DNA of 64,000 nt from Ilex aquifolium (lineage: Eukaryota; Streptophyta; Magnoliopsida; Aquifoliales; Aquifoliaceae). The position numbers and the translations under genes are program-made. The stretch covers positions 46,905,069 through 46,969,068 of the forward strand of contig OX637391.1 of the NCBI GenBank assembly GCA_951799425.1. The letters run 5' to 3'. Positions 21,990-32,830 of the stretch are shown here, piece after piece. A model generated the notes under the pieces. It saw only the letters and a program-made list of their open reading frames with translations. It searched no databases and was not told where the DNA came from. Every line of letters starts with the position of its first letter. Positions within the stretch are counted from its first letter, which is position 1.

Positions 21990-22750
21990 GAGTCTAAGAG
22001 GGGGTAGCTAAAGGAGTACTCATAGGCTTTGAGTTCTCTATACCAAACCGAGAAAGTATCTTCTCCAAGAACTTCCACTGTGATAAACACAATCTACCAT
22101 TCTTCATGTCTCTCAGAATTTCCATGTCAAGAATTTTATTAGCTGCACGCAAGTTCTTCATCTCAAAATCTCTATTGAGTTGATACTTCAACTTGTTGAT
22201 TTCCACCATGCTCTTAGCAGTAATGATGTCATCAACATATAAAAGCAAGTAGACAAAAGAACCATATAGTAGCTTCTTAAAGTACACACAATATTCATAT
22301 TCATTTGCTACAACATGAACGTGTTAAACCTCTTGTACTACTGTCTTGGCGATTGCTTCAGTCTGTACAATGATTTTCTTAGTTTGCACACATGAAATTC
22401 TTTACCAGCAACCTTGAAACCTTCAAACTGAATTTGTTGTTCACCACTAGTGAAAATACCTCATTATAATCCACCCCTTCTTTTTGCGCATATCCCTTGG
22501 CTACCAATCGTACTTTGTATCTAATATCATATGTTCCTAGAAAACTTTCCTTATTTGCGTACACTCATTTACACCCAATCGCTCGCTTTCCCTTCGACAA
22601 TTTGACAAGCTCCCAAGTATGGTTCTTGTAAAGAGAATTCATCTCCTCATTTCTAACAGTTTTCAATTCTCTACAATTATTGTCATTTATTGCCTTCTGG
22701 AATGTCGATGGTTCATTACACACCATGGTAAGTGCATAACATAACATATT
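21990..22750 (-). pseudogene. Copia reverse transcriptase remnant
   Basis: The frame at 22287-21994 has YLLLYVDDIITAK, with the YVDD catalytic motif, then LNRDFEMKNL and the GIENSKPMSTPLA block. The upstream pieces at 22747-22379 carry EMNSLYKNHTWELV and VRLVAKGYAQKEGVDYNEVF, typical of the copia RT start. Frameshifts separate the pieces. Confidence 0.88.
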
Positions 22751-22912
22751 TTCAAAACCATAACAAACTGGTGCTTTGACTGTCCGTCTAGTCCTCCTAG
22801 TTGGTAAAGATCATGGTTGTTGTGGTTGCTCTTCTGATGTCCCTTCGTATGTAACAATATCTTCTAAAGTACTAAGCTCCACCTCCACATGATTATCTTT
22901 TTTCTCCTTTAT

Positions 22913-24173
22913 CTAAATATCCTTCAACTTGGTGGAAGTTAACATAGCAGACTCATCAAAGGTCACATCCCTGCAAATCACAAACTTGTGCAATTCAGGG
23001 CACCATAATCTATACCTCTTCATTTTAGGAGCGTAAACCGAGAAATATTTCCTTCTTAGCCCTTGGGTCAATCTTACTTTCTTTGACATGAAAATAAGCT
23101 GGATACCAAAACAATTTAAGGGAACTATAATCAGCTGGCCCGCCAGACTATACTTCATGAGGAGTTTTACACTTTATAGTTGTTGACAGTGATCGACTGA
23201 CTAGAAAACATGATGTGTTGACAGCCTCAACCCATAATTCTCTACCCAATCTAGCATTGGATAACATACACTGTGTTCTCTCCAAAAGAGTCCGGTTCAT
23301 TTGCTCCGTAACTCCACTTTGTTGTGGCGTTCCCTTGACAGAAAAAATGTCTTACAATACCTTCATCTTCACAGAACTTCAAGAATGGCTAGTACGTGTA
23401 CTCACCACCATTGTCAGTTCTCAACCATTAGATTTTTTTGCCAGTTTGCTTCTCGACCATGGCCTTCCACTTCTTGAATATTTCAAAGACTTCATCTTAA
23501 GTCTTTAGAAAGTATACTCATATTTTGTAGGAGAAGTCATCAATAAAGGTAACAAAATATCTGAATCCCCTTTTGAGACTACCATTGAGGGACCCCAAAC
23601 ATCCGAATGGATGTAGTTAAGAGTACCTTTAGTCTTGGACAATGCTCACAGAAGTCCAAATACACAATGCTCACAGAAATCCATCTTGGTCATCTTGGCG
23701 CCACCAAGCATGCCTTGCTTACTTAACACTTCCAATACCCTCTCACTCATATGGCCCAAATGCATATGCCATAGATGAGTAGAGATCGAATCACTATCTC
23801 CTGATGTAGACACTACTGCATCATCTGTCACTGTACTGTCAGATACAAAATATAGATTTCCTATCTTTTTTCCTTTCATCACTACCAGAGCACCTCGAAC
23901 AACTTTTATAACTCCACCTTGGGCCACAATCATGCACCCATTGGAGTCTGGTGCACCCAATGAGATAAGGTTTTTCTTCAATTCTGAAACATGTCTGACT
24001 TCTATTAAAGTTCTCATAATTCCATTGTGCATCTTGATTCTGACAGTTCCTACCCCAACTGTTTTACATGCCATGTTGTTTCCCATCAAAACAGTGTCAC
24101 TGTTAACTTCCTTGTAAGAAGAAAACCAATCCCTATTGGGACATATATGGTATGAACAACCAGAAGAATCCAC
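22913..24173 (-). pseudogene. Copia protease/GAG-pre-integrase and integrase remnant
   Basis: 24173-23646 carries DSSGCSYHICPNRDWF (protease-type D(S/T)G context) and, later, LWHMHLGHMSERVLEVLSKQG with the integrase zinc-binding H..H and C..C pattern ending FCEHCVFG. Fragments of the integrase core follow down to 22913, with the typical FVICRDVTFDESAML ending. Several stops. Confidence 0.85.
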
Positions 24174-24179
24174 CCGCCT

Positions 24180-24995
24180 GACGCACTTATATTGTGAGGC
24201 GAAACTAACATAACATTTTTGGCATTTTTAGCAACACTGATAGTGTCAGACACCTTATTTTTATTATTCTGATCTTTAGCTTTACGCTTCAGACAATCAA
24301 CTTTCTAGCGTCCCTTCTTGTGACAATATTGACATTGAGAATTCTTTTGAGTTTTAACTTTGGTTTTAGATCGGAATTTGCTACTTTCAGGATTTCTGTT
24401 CTCCGTTCTTCCTATAGCGAATATACCCTCCTCTGCTTGAGAGTCAGTACTAGGAGTCTTCTTTCTGAACTCATTTAAAAGAAGTGATGAAACAATATCA
24501 TCGTACTCAATGGTATCCTTTCCAAAGAGCAATGTGATTACTAGATGCTCGTACAAATTGGGATGCAAGGATAACAGTATCATGGCCTTGCCTTTATCTT
24601 TCAACTTAACGTCCATGTTTAGTAGTTCGGAGACAATTCTAGTAAACTCGTTAAGATACTCGTGCATGGATGTACCTTCCTTTATATGAAACGTTGTTTC
24701 TTTAGGTACAATCGGTTGGTAGACTTTTCAATTTCAACCAAATATTTGCAGTTGATTTTTCTTGCATGACGTTGTACATAATCTCTTTTGTGAGACATAA
24801 CCGAATGGCACTGCATGCCTAGAGATCATATTCCTTCCATTCATCATCGGCCACATCTTTTGGTTTACCCTCCAATGCTTTGTATAGTCCCTGTTGGATC
24901 AGGACATCTTTGACTTGGACTTACCAAATCCCAAAATTGTCAAATTTCTCCACCTCGAATTTAGCATTCGAGATCTTTAAAAGTTTTGTAACCAT
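24180..24995 (-). pseudogene. Copia gag remnant
   Basis: A frame opens at ATG 24995 (MVTKLLKISNAKFEVEKFD). It breaks, then resumes at 24667 with YLNEFTRIVSELLNMDVKL and a nucleocapsid-type CQYCHKKGR zinc knuckle near 24320. It has stops in several places. Confidence 0.8.
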
Positions 24996-25019
24996 AACTT
25001 TAAAACTTAATCCGCTGAG

Positions 25020-25215
25020 AAAATTGGTGCAGAAAATTACTATTCCTTGAATAGTACTATATAAATAGTACCTATGAATAGTACTAGTAAATAGTACCCA
25101 ATGAATAGTAACCGTATATTGTACTAATGAATAATATCGTATGAATAGTACCCCCTGTATATACAGTACCATATGAACAATACTTGTATATAGTACTAAT
25201 AAATAGTAACCAGAA
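25020..25215 (-). repeat. Irregular GTACTATTCATA-type repeats in the copia 5' untranslated region
   Basis: Between the primer-binding site and the gag ATG, about ten variants of (a)gtactattcata/gtactatttata occur at spacings of roughly 12-20 bp. The array looks like a decayed tandem repeat. Confidence 0.6.
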
Positions 25216-25239
25216 TTGGTACTGACTCTGATACCAATT

Positions 25240-25802
25240 TGTTGCAAAGAGTACCTCAAGAATCGAATTTGGACTGATATTTACACTCACACTCAAATGA
25301 AAAATAAAAAAACAATCACACAAGGCAAAACAATTTACTTGGTTCGACTATTGCCTACATTCACGACAATACCGATTGGATGTTTTCATTATTTGGAGTA
25401 AAACAATAGTATAAGAACAATTGTTCCAAATGTCACACATACTCATTCTAATAAATGAGGATCACTATGATATCTCACTGGTATTACTCACAAATCTAAT
25501 ACCAATATCACTCAACTCTTAAGCTTGAACTCTCTCAAGCTTTACACTCAGAAGAGGAGTCCTAGTTCTGATTGCTGAACACTACTTGAGCCCCTCCTTT
25601 AATAGGAAAACTGGAAAAAAAATGGATAAAGACTCGGATTTGCAAATCAGAACAATCCATGTGGAGATCAGATCTGAACTGCGCATGATTCGGGCATTCA
25701 CGCGCATCCCTTCCTCTTGACTTTAAGCCACCAATTGTTGAAATTCAATGCCACCCTTTGTCTTCTTGTTAACCACATGCTGTCAGGCCACTTAATTCAA
25801 CA
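25240..25802 (-). repeat. 5' LTR of the copia element
   Basis: Adjacent to the tRNA-Met primer-binding site. Ends CTTTGCAACA on the minus strand. Confidence 0.9.
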
Positions 25803-25880
25803 TATATAGGGATCAATACTGTCCTCATAATGTTCAGCAAGAATATTAAAACCCCAAAAGAAAATTGCTGTAAGAATTTG

Positions 25881-25892
25881 CAAATTTATAGC
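25881..25892 (-). promoter_or_regulatory. TATA-like box of ancestral hydrolase A promoter
   Basis: GCTATAAATTTG on the minus strand aligns with the same motif upstream of gene B (51640-51629), including the flanks gttcagcaa.aatattaaaaccccaaaag. In A it is now separated from the coding start by about 8.2 kb because of the copia and solo-LTR insertions. Confidence 0.55.
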
Positions 25893-25947
25893 AGAATCAA
25901 ACCTCCTTAGAAAAATTCTCCCAAAAAACTACAAAAGTTGAAGATGA

Positions 25948-26002
25948 GGGGGGGGGGGGGGGGGGGGGGGGGGGGTTGTGTGTGTGTGGAGAGAGAGAGA
26001 GC
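25948..26002. repeat. G28 homopolymer followed by TG and GA repeats
   Basis: A run of 28 G (25948-25975), then tgtgtgtg and gagagagagaga, just upstream of the gene A TATA-like box. Gene B has no such G run at the matching place (around 51690-51740). Confidence 0.9.
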
Positions 26003-27220
26003 TATCACTGTCACCCAGATGATTGGAACTCAGGGTCAAGGAAAGCATGTACATGTTCAGGGGCATCATGATTGAACCAACCCAAGACGTTCCTATCTTA
26101 GAGCAAAAATCAAACTTAAGAAACAAAACAAAGACTCATATGAGAGAGAGAGAAGAGGAGAAACTGGAGTGGGGTGGGCTAAGAGGGTAGGGGTGTATCA
26201 AGTAATGGGATATTTTTAATGGGGTGTACATGGAAAAGGGGTGAAAATGAATATTTTAAGGGTGAAAATAGTCCTACCCTATGGAATGTTAGTATCGCAT
26301 TAAAATCTTACAAGTTTTTATGGGTCCTATGGCTTTTGGAACAAATTCTTAATTGTCCAATACGATATGAATACAATGATCCGGTACAAATTAATAAATT
26401 AAGAAAGGGATATGGCTAAGAGTCTAAAACAAAATATAGTTGTCTTTTTTAATTTTAGTTTTCAATTTGATAATTATAGTTTTCAATAGTTTTCCTAACA
26501 AAACTTCACAATTTTTACTTTCAAAGAAACATAAAAAAAATTATATACACAATAAATGTTATTAATTAAAAAAATTAGAACCAACATTTAACTAGTTTGT
26601 TTGTTTAAAAATATTTATTACCAAAAAGATACACAGTAATGAAACTAAAGGACTACATGTGTCAAATTAATTTTTTTTTATATGTTTCGTTATATGTGAA
26701 TTCGAGAGAGAAAATTAATATTGAAATTAAAAAAATTATCGCATATCTATTAACTTTACATGAGAAGCATAAATTCGAGCTATATTTAGATTAAACCATA
26801 TTTAATTGAATATATATAGTGCATGCGTACCTGATAAATATATTTGAATATCCAACAAATATATATCGAATATAATATCTGATATGGATACGTCCGTCCT
26901 TTGTAGTTAGTGAACCATTCAAGAATGAGCTTGGCTAGAAAATAAAGCTATTGTTGGAAAACATAGCTTCCGTGGTTTAAATACACAGAGAGAAGGCGAA
27001 AATGACGTTGATAAAATATTGCGTCAATAGTAAGTGATGTAATGCAATTCTTGGGCAGCACTCATTCACCAACCCGAAGACTTCATCTCATTGTTACTAT
27101 ATTTTTTTCTAGTTTATGCTTTGTCAAGAGGCATGTTAGAGTGTGTCATAGTTTACATTAAGGTTTTTTTTTCTTAATAACATAACAAGAATTATTCATG
27201 TCTATGTATCTTTGAATTAC
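26003..27220. other. Upstream flank of hydrolase A
   Basis: Parts are homologous to the upstream flank of gene B (26930-27140 against 52780-52970). The rest is AT-rich without a gene. Confidence 0.5.
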
Positions 27221-27228
27221 TGGTGGAC

Positions 27229-28556
27229 TAGGGTTGGTCCTGGGGCTAGGCCACTAAGGTGGCCGCCCAAGCCCCTAATTTTGTACGGCCTCAAAAATAT
27301 TCCTACACTATTGCTTGGAGTAGTGTCAATCTATTTTTTGGGAAATTTAGAAGTCGATACAAAAATTTGGACTTAATTGAGCTAAACTACATTAAGGAAA
27401 TTTATTTGACCCTACGTGTATGTTTTTTATAAAAAAACTAAAAGACCATTTATTACTCCATTACTCTCTCACTCTCCCCTATTACTCTCTCACTCTCTCT
27501 TTCCTATTTTCTCTCTATCTATATCGGTCTTTCTCTCACATGCATACATTGATAATTTATTTTTTTAAAATATGTAAAGATTTAATTTAATTTTTTCATC
27601 TCTCTCTTACCCTCTCTCTCTCCCTCCCTCCTTATATCAACGATACAACAACACAATTACACAAATCAGTTGTACCAACTAGTTACAATTACCCTGTAAT
27701 ACATAAAACAGTTACTAATGTATTATAATAAACTAAACAGTTACACTAAATAAATTATAACACGAACCAAATTTGTCATTTAATTGTTTACATAAACCAA
27801 ATAGTTACATCATTTAATATCATGACATGGTTACACCAATATATATACTAAATTGGGTTTATCATTAAACAAAATAGTTTACCATTATATACACTCTTTC
27901 CAAAACTAAACGGTATCCAAGAAAAAAAAAGTATTTTTCTGTGATATTTCATGCAATTTTTTCGTACAATTTTTATTTAATTGATTTGTAGATAAAATTT
28001 ATATTTTACACATTTTTTTAGCCCATTGATTTATTTAATACAAATGTACTAATATTTCTCATATTCATTGGTCAACCATTCTATAGTCATTAGTTGATCA
28101 TTCAATTTCTATGATTGATACTAACATAAGTTTAAATATATCTTTATGTTCTATAATCCTACAAGTATATAATTTTGTATACTTGAATTTGAGGTGAAAA
28201 AGACTAAAGAAAAAGATATTACAAGAAAATAGCATTGCAATAATTCTTTTGTATTTAGTGTCAGGTTTGTGAGAACAGTTATTAAAGAGTTTTTATTTTA
28301 TTTTCAAAGTATTTCTTAATTGTACATATGCGCACTTGAAAATAGGAATCTTATAGTGAATAATGCAAAAAAAATAAAATAAATAGAGATATAAGCAGAA
28401 TAATTAATGCAATAGAAATGAGCACTTGATAAAAAATAATTTGTACATAAATATATTTTAAGATTTTTATAATTATAATAAATTTATAGTACCTTGTATA
28501 TTAGGGGTATCATTTAGAAATCTTGTCTTAGGCCCCATTTACCTAGCCCGCCCCTT
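27229..28556. mobile_element. Non-autonomous hAT element, 1328 bp
   Basis: The left end is TAGGGTTGGTCCTGGGGC. The right end, reverse-complemented, is AAGGGGCGGGCTAGGTAA. The 8-bp flanks TGGTGGAC (27221-27228) and TCGTGGAC (28557-28564) differ at one base. The interior is AT-rich with CT-rich microsatellite stretches (27455-27630) and no transposase frame. Confidence 0.7.
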
Positions 28557-28564
28557 TCGTGGAC

Positions 28565-29149
28565 TCGACCTTTTGTTTTCCAAGGTGATGAGACCCAACC
28601 TTAGGTGTTATTTTGTGTTTTCATGTCTTTTTTTTATTGGTTCTACTTTACAACGTTAACACATGATGATGATCTAAAAATAACTACGCTTATATGGCGC
28701 CTTACTCTAGGGTAACTTATAGTCGCACCTTTGTCATCGTAAAAAAATAAACTTGCATCCTTTTTAATATACTAGTTGTTGTACACGTGTTTTGCACGTC
28801 AGGCCTAACACTTTTTATTTCTTATAGTAAGGGTTTTGTGTCTATGACTTGAAAAGTGGACAATCTTGAAAAATTATCTCCAAATGTGATTTTTGTGACT
28901 TCTAGATTTTGTTCGTAAAATAGGGTTACGGATACTCTCTCATGATGACTAAGGTTTTAGAATCTATAAGTTATGTATATGAAAACAAGTAGAATTATTG
29001 TGACATTTATTAGAGGGCAAGGAAGAACCACGGCCATCCAGAAGCAAAGACTGTGATGCTACATGAGAATTCAAGCATGGCATAACTACGCCTTAGAATA
29101 GTCCATATAACAGTGAAAAACATACGGGCAACAAAGGCAAACTGATGAT
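28565..29149. other. Unassigned spacer
   Basis: AT-rich; no gene or repeat structure recognised. Confidence 0.4.
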
Positions 29150-29942
29150 GTCTTCGGTTTCTGAAAATCCTCTTTTTCATTCAGAATCCACAAGTGATCC
29201 CGTGGCTGATAGACAAATGGTGGAGGCTCTTTATGCCACTAGAATGAGACTTTCCCTCCTCCTAAGAAGTTGAGATTTGATGCCCCCAGTGCTTCCCAGT
29301 TGAGGCCTAATGAGCCTATTTTTTCTTGGAAGGTAGAGTCTGATGGTGCCCTCGCTCCTTCTCAACATGTGACCTTTTTGAGTTCTAGGGTTGGTCCTAA
29401 GACTACTTTAGAGATTGAGACTCCTGTGCAGACTTTCACTGAGACTAGAGTTTCACACAATTGTCCTGCTTCCAGCAGTAGCCCGGTGTCCATGATGTAG
29501 GACATGAATTTAGCAAAGGAACAACTTTGGATGTTTTTGAAACTCTCGGATATTAGAGAGGTCAGCTCTTGGGGTCCTGAGGGTATCATCAATACCACGA
29601 TTGAGGGCTTTGCTATGGTACCCTTCTTTTCTATGCACCCTTGTGTTCTGTATGTTTTGGTTATACTGACATTCTTGCTTTCGGATATTCGCAGATGGTT
29701 GCAGCTTTTCTGTGCCTTTGAGGACGCTCAAACTCGATGAGGTGTCGAGAGCTTTGGCAGAAGAGAGACGGAAGCGGCAAGCTGCTGAAGAGCAGTTGAG
29801 ATTGGCTCATGAGAGAGCAATACTTCTTAAGGCCGAGCTTTTGGGAGATTGAGGTTGTTTGCGTGAGAGCAGAGATAGAGTTAGGCCGATCTTCTAGCAA
29901 CTCGTGAGAGAGCCGCTAAGCTGGGGACTGAAGTTGCTTATG
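29150..29942 (+). pseudogene. Decayed ORF with start of a coiled-coil repeat (5' part)
   Basis: A frame near 29150 opens MSSVSENPLFHSEST, breaks, and continues as LRFDAPSASQLRPNEPIFSW (29261-29500) and later as Glu/Arg/Ala-rich sequence (LAEERRKRQAAEEQLRL). From about 29820 it enters a roughly 80-nt repeat encoding units like RERAAKLETEA. The family is not certain. It resembles the coiled-coil proteins carried by some Tat-lineage elements. Confidence 0.4.
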
Positions 29943-32457
29943 TTTTAAAACCCTGGTAAATTTAAACTTTTTACAAAAAGGGGCAAAACGGTAAATTGTC
30001 ACTTCGATAAGGGTTTAAAAACTTAAATTTTTCTAGAACTCAGATGACGAAACGAACCCCACCGTTGAATTCGTTTCGCGAAATCTTGTTACCCTGTCAA
30101 ATTTCATCGAATTCCAAGATAGTTGGATTTTTCACGTTTTACGAGGTGATCGAGCTTTGGGTGACCCAAAAACAAAATTTTAAATAAAATTTTTGAAAGT
30201 TGGAAAATAATTTAAAGCAAGTTGAAATAAAAATATTTTGAACTTGAACCGAGGCGAAATTTAATCGTTTTGGAGCGAAAACGGACCCGGGAAACGAGGA
30301 CGTGTGGTGCATTGTGGACCAAGCAATTTAAAAGTATAAATAGGGGAGAAAATCTGATTTCTCCCCATTGTTCAGCCTTCTTCAAGTGAGAAAAGAGAGA
30401 GAAAAGAGGAGAGGGAAGCTCTACATTCTCTCTACGATCTACGCTGCTACGTCGCTCCAATCGACTCAAGCCAAGAGTTAAAGTTCATCTCCTCGTCGAG
30501 GGCTACGCAGCCATAACAAAAACGAAGGCTTTCACTGAAGGTTTAAAAAATGAAAATTTGGGGAAAGCAAGGTAGAGCTTGGGTGGTGTTCTTGAGATGT
30601 TCTACAACTCGTGTTTACGTTTCAAGAGGTAGGGTTCCCTCCTACTTAGGTTTATTTTCAACCTAGGATGTTTATATGAGATGGGTAGGTTGTTAGAGAT
30701 TTTAACACTTGCCTATTGTGGTTTAATTGATGAAATGGATATTGAAAATGGGTAGAATACATTCTATCTTAAATTGGGTATGTAGAAATTGCTTAAAGTA
30801 ATTTCTTGAGAAATGTGAAATTTTGGGCATGCTATGTGTTTACATGAGTTGTGCCTTGTATTGGGTGGTTGATAAATTGCCTTGAATGGTTGAAGTTGTT
30901 GTTTTGATTAAATTGAAATATCATGTTTGGATAGTGTGTTAAATTAAAATCATATGCTTATGATGTGATTTACAATTAGAAATGTAAATGTTGATATATG
31001 TTGTTGATATGTTGACATTGTGATAAATTGTGGTAGTTATATGCTTGAGATATAATTTGCCATGGAATTAGATTGATATGTGGTTAAATTAGTCCATATG
31101 ACATTCATTACACATGGGACATAATATTGATATTGAAATTGTTCATTACATTGCATATGCGCGAAGACATCACATTCATAGACATGAGGCATGGGTGTGA
31201 GTGTGTGTGCATGGTTGATCAAACACCATTCTTGGTTGTTGATAAGTGGACTCGGGAAGGTTGGATTGAAGATTCGGCTAAGTTGCATGGTTGCATGAAA
31301 AACTTTTGTCGGGTATAGCAAGAAGGGCTAGATTCTCCCTCGGGTGCAAGACCCAGCTACTTGGTTCATACATTCTCCTGTGGTGAAATTCCTGAAAAAA
31401 GTAATGGTGTACGGAACCAGCGGTGCGATTCCAAAATCCGTTACCCAACAAAGACACATGATTTTGTTCTATAAAATAGTCATTCAATGTGTAACATCCA
31501 AGAATGATTTGGTTTTATAAACACGTGACTTTTATTTCAAAATAATCATTGGATGTATTTCATCAATGACAGATTTATCACGTATGGGCATTGTATTGTG
31601 TTATGGGAGCCAGTGAGGACTCGGGTTAAAATGCATGAGTGAGTCTCATCTCATTTCATGGCATGGCATGGAAGAATTCCAACATTGAATTGCATATTCT
31701 TGTTTGGAATATATGTTGCTTGTTGAAATTGCATGTGACATTTCATATGCACTTAGGTTGGGGAGTAGCCTCTTTAAGAGATACCCTATTGAGCGTAGCT
31801 CACCTTATACGGGAAAATATTTTAGGTGCGGGCTACACGCCGGTGGACGGCTCTCATTCGGACCCTTAAGGAGGAAGAAAAGCCGAAATGTGGCTTTAAC
31901 TTAAAGTTTTTTGTAAAACTTTGTGAAATTTGATTTTAGGCATGTAAATATTTGGAAATGATTGTAATAGAACTTATGAACTATGTTTTATATGAAAAAC
32001 TTCATTATACATGTGTTGGGATGGTTTTGAATGAGTTTGGAATGGATTGGAATTGAAGAAGGAAGTAATCGTAGGAAAACAGGCAAAACCTTCTGGAAGA
32101 ACTTTTCCAGCAGGCAAAACCTTCCAGAAGGTTGACAAAAACCTTCCGGAAGGTCGACAAAAAATCTGAAATCTTAAGAATGTTTTCCTATGCTTCTGGG
32201 CTTGGAGTCCTTTTATGCAAATGATGTAAATGGACAATAAATGGAGTATAAATTGATGTATGTTGGACATTGGATGGGTCATGTGGTTTAAATATACACA
32301 GATTATACGTTTGGGAGTTCCTGGCATAAGGGAGACTCTGTCCAAACCTTTTATTGTTGTGCTGTGGTATCAGGTTATGCGACATTCACGGGTATTTCTG
32401 CGGGTTGATGGACGATCAACGGGTTGACAAAGGATCCCCGATTTTAGGGGCGTCACA
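29943..32457 (+). mobile_element. LTR-like insertion (possible solo LTR), ~2.5 kb
   Basis: It interrupts the coiled-coil repeat. Removing it joins gcttatg to taaaagcc, which aligns with the repeat unit. TATG occurs on both sides (29939-29942 and 32458-32461). It contains a TATA box tataaatagggg (30336-30347) and a leader-like segment. Its 3' end, ttttaggggcgtcaca, resembles the end of long chromovirus LTRs. There is no coding region. The 4-bp duplication and exact ends are uncertain. Confidence 0.5.
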
Positions 32458-32461
32458 TATG

Positions 32462-32830
32462 TAAAAGCCAGAGTGAGGCAGAACTTTTGGCGACTCATGA
32501 GAGAGTCGTTATGCTAGAGACTGAGGCTGCTTGCGAGAAAACAAAGACAGAGTGAGGCCGAGCTTCTAGCGACTCGCGAAAGAGCCGCTAAGTTGGAGAC
32601 TGAGGCTTGCATGAGAGTAGAAGCAGAATGAGACTGAGCTTTTGGTGACTCACGAGAGAACCGCTAAGCTAGGGATTGAGGCTGCTTGCATGAGAGCAGA
32701 GATATAGTTAGGCCAACCTTTTGGCGACTTACGAGATAGCTGGTAAGCTGGGGATTAAGGTTGCTTCCATGAGAGTAAAGACAGAGGTAGGCCGAGCTTT
32801 TGGAAACTCGAGAGACTCTCTTCTAAGAGA
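32462..32830 (+). pseudogene. Coiled-coil repeat ORF (3' part), about five ~81-nt units
   Basis: Continuation of the repeat at 29820-29942. Each unit resembles actcgcgagagagccgctaa plus gctgagg-type sequence and encodes a 27-residue (R)ERAAKLETEAAC.RAEAEAELLAT-like module. Single-base changes have shifted the frame between units. Confidence 0.5.

Larger units (their letters stand above)
20129..25802 (-). mobile_element. Ty1/copia retrotransposon, 5.7 kb, degenerate, inserted in the leader region of hydrolase A
   Basis: The 3' LTR is at 20129-20697 and the 5' LTR at 25240-25802 (element on the minus strand), each about 565 bp, TGTTGCA...TTCAACA in + orientation. The + strand end of the left copy is mutated to TTCAAAA. 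The primer-binding site next to the 5' LTR, reading TTGGTATCAGAG on the minus strand (25227-25238), matches initiator tRNA-Met. The 5-bp flanks TATCT (20124-20128) and TATAT (25803-25807) are a target duplication with one mismatch. Coding remnants in order gag, protease/pre-integrase, integrase, RT, RNase H are broken by stops. A TRIM element is nested inside. Confidence 0.92.
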
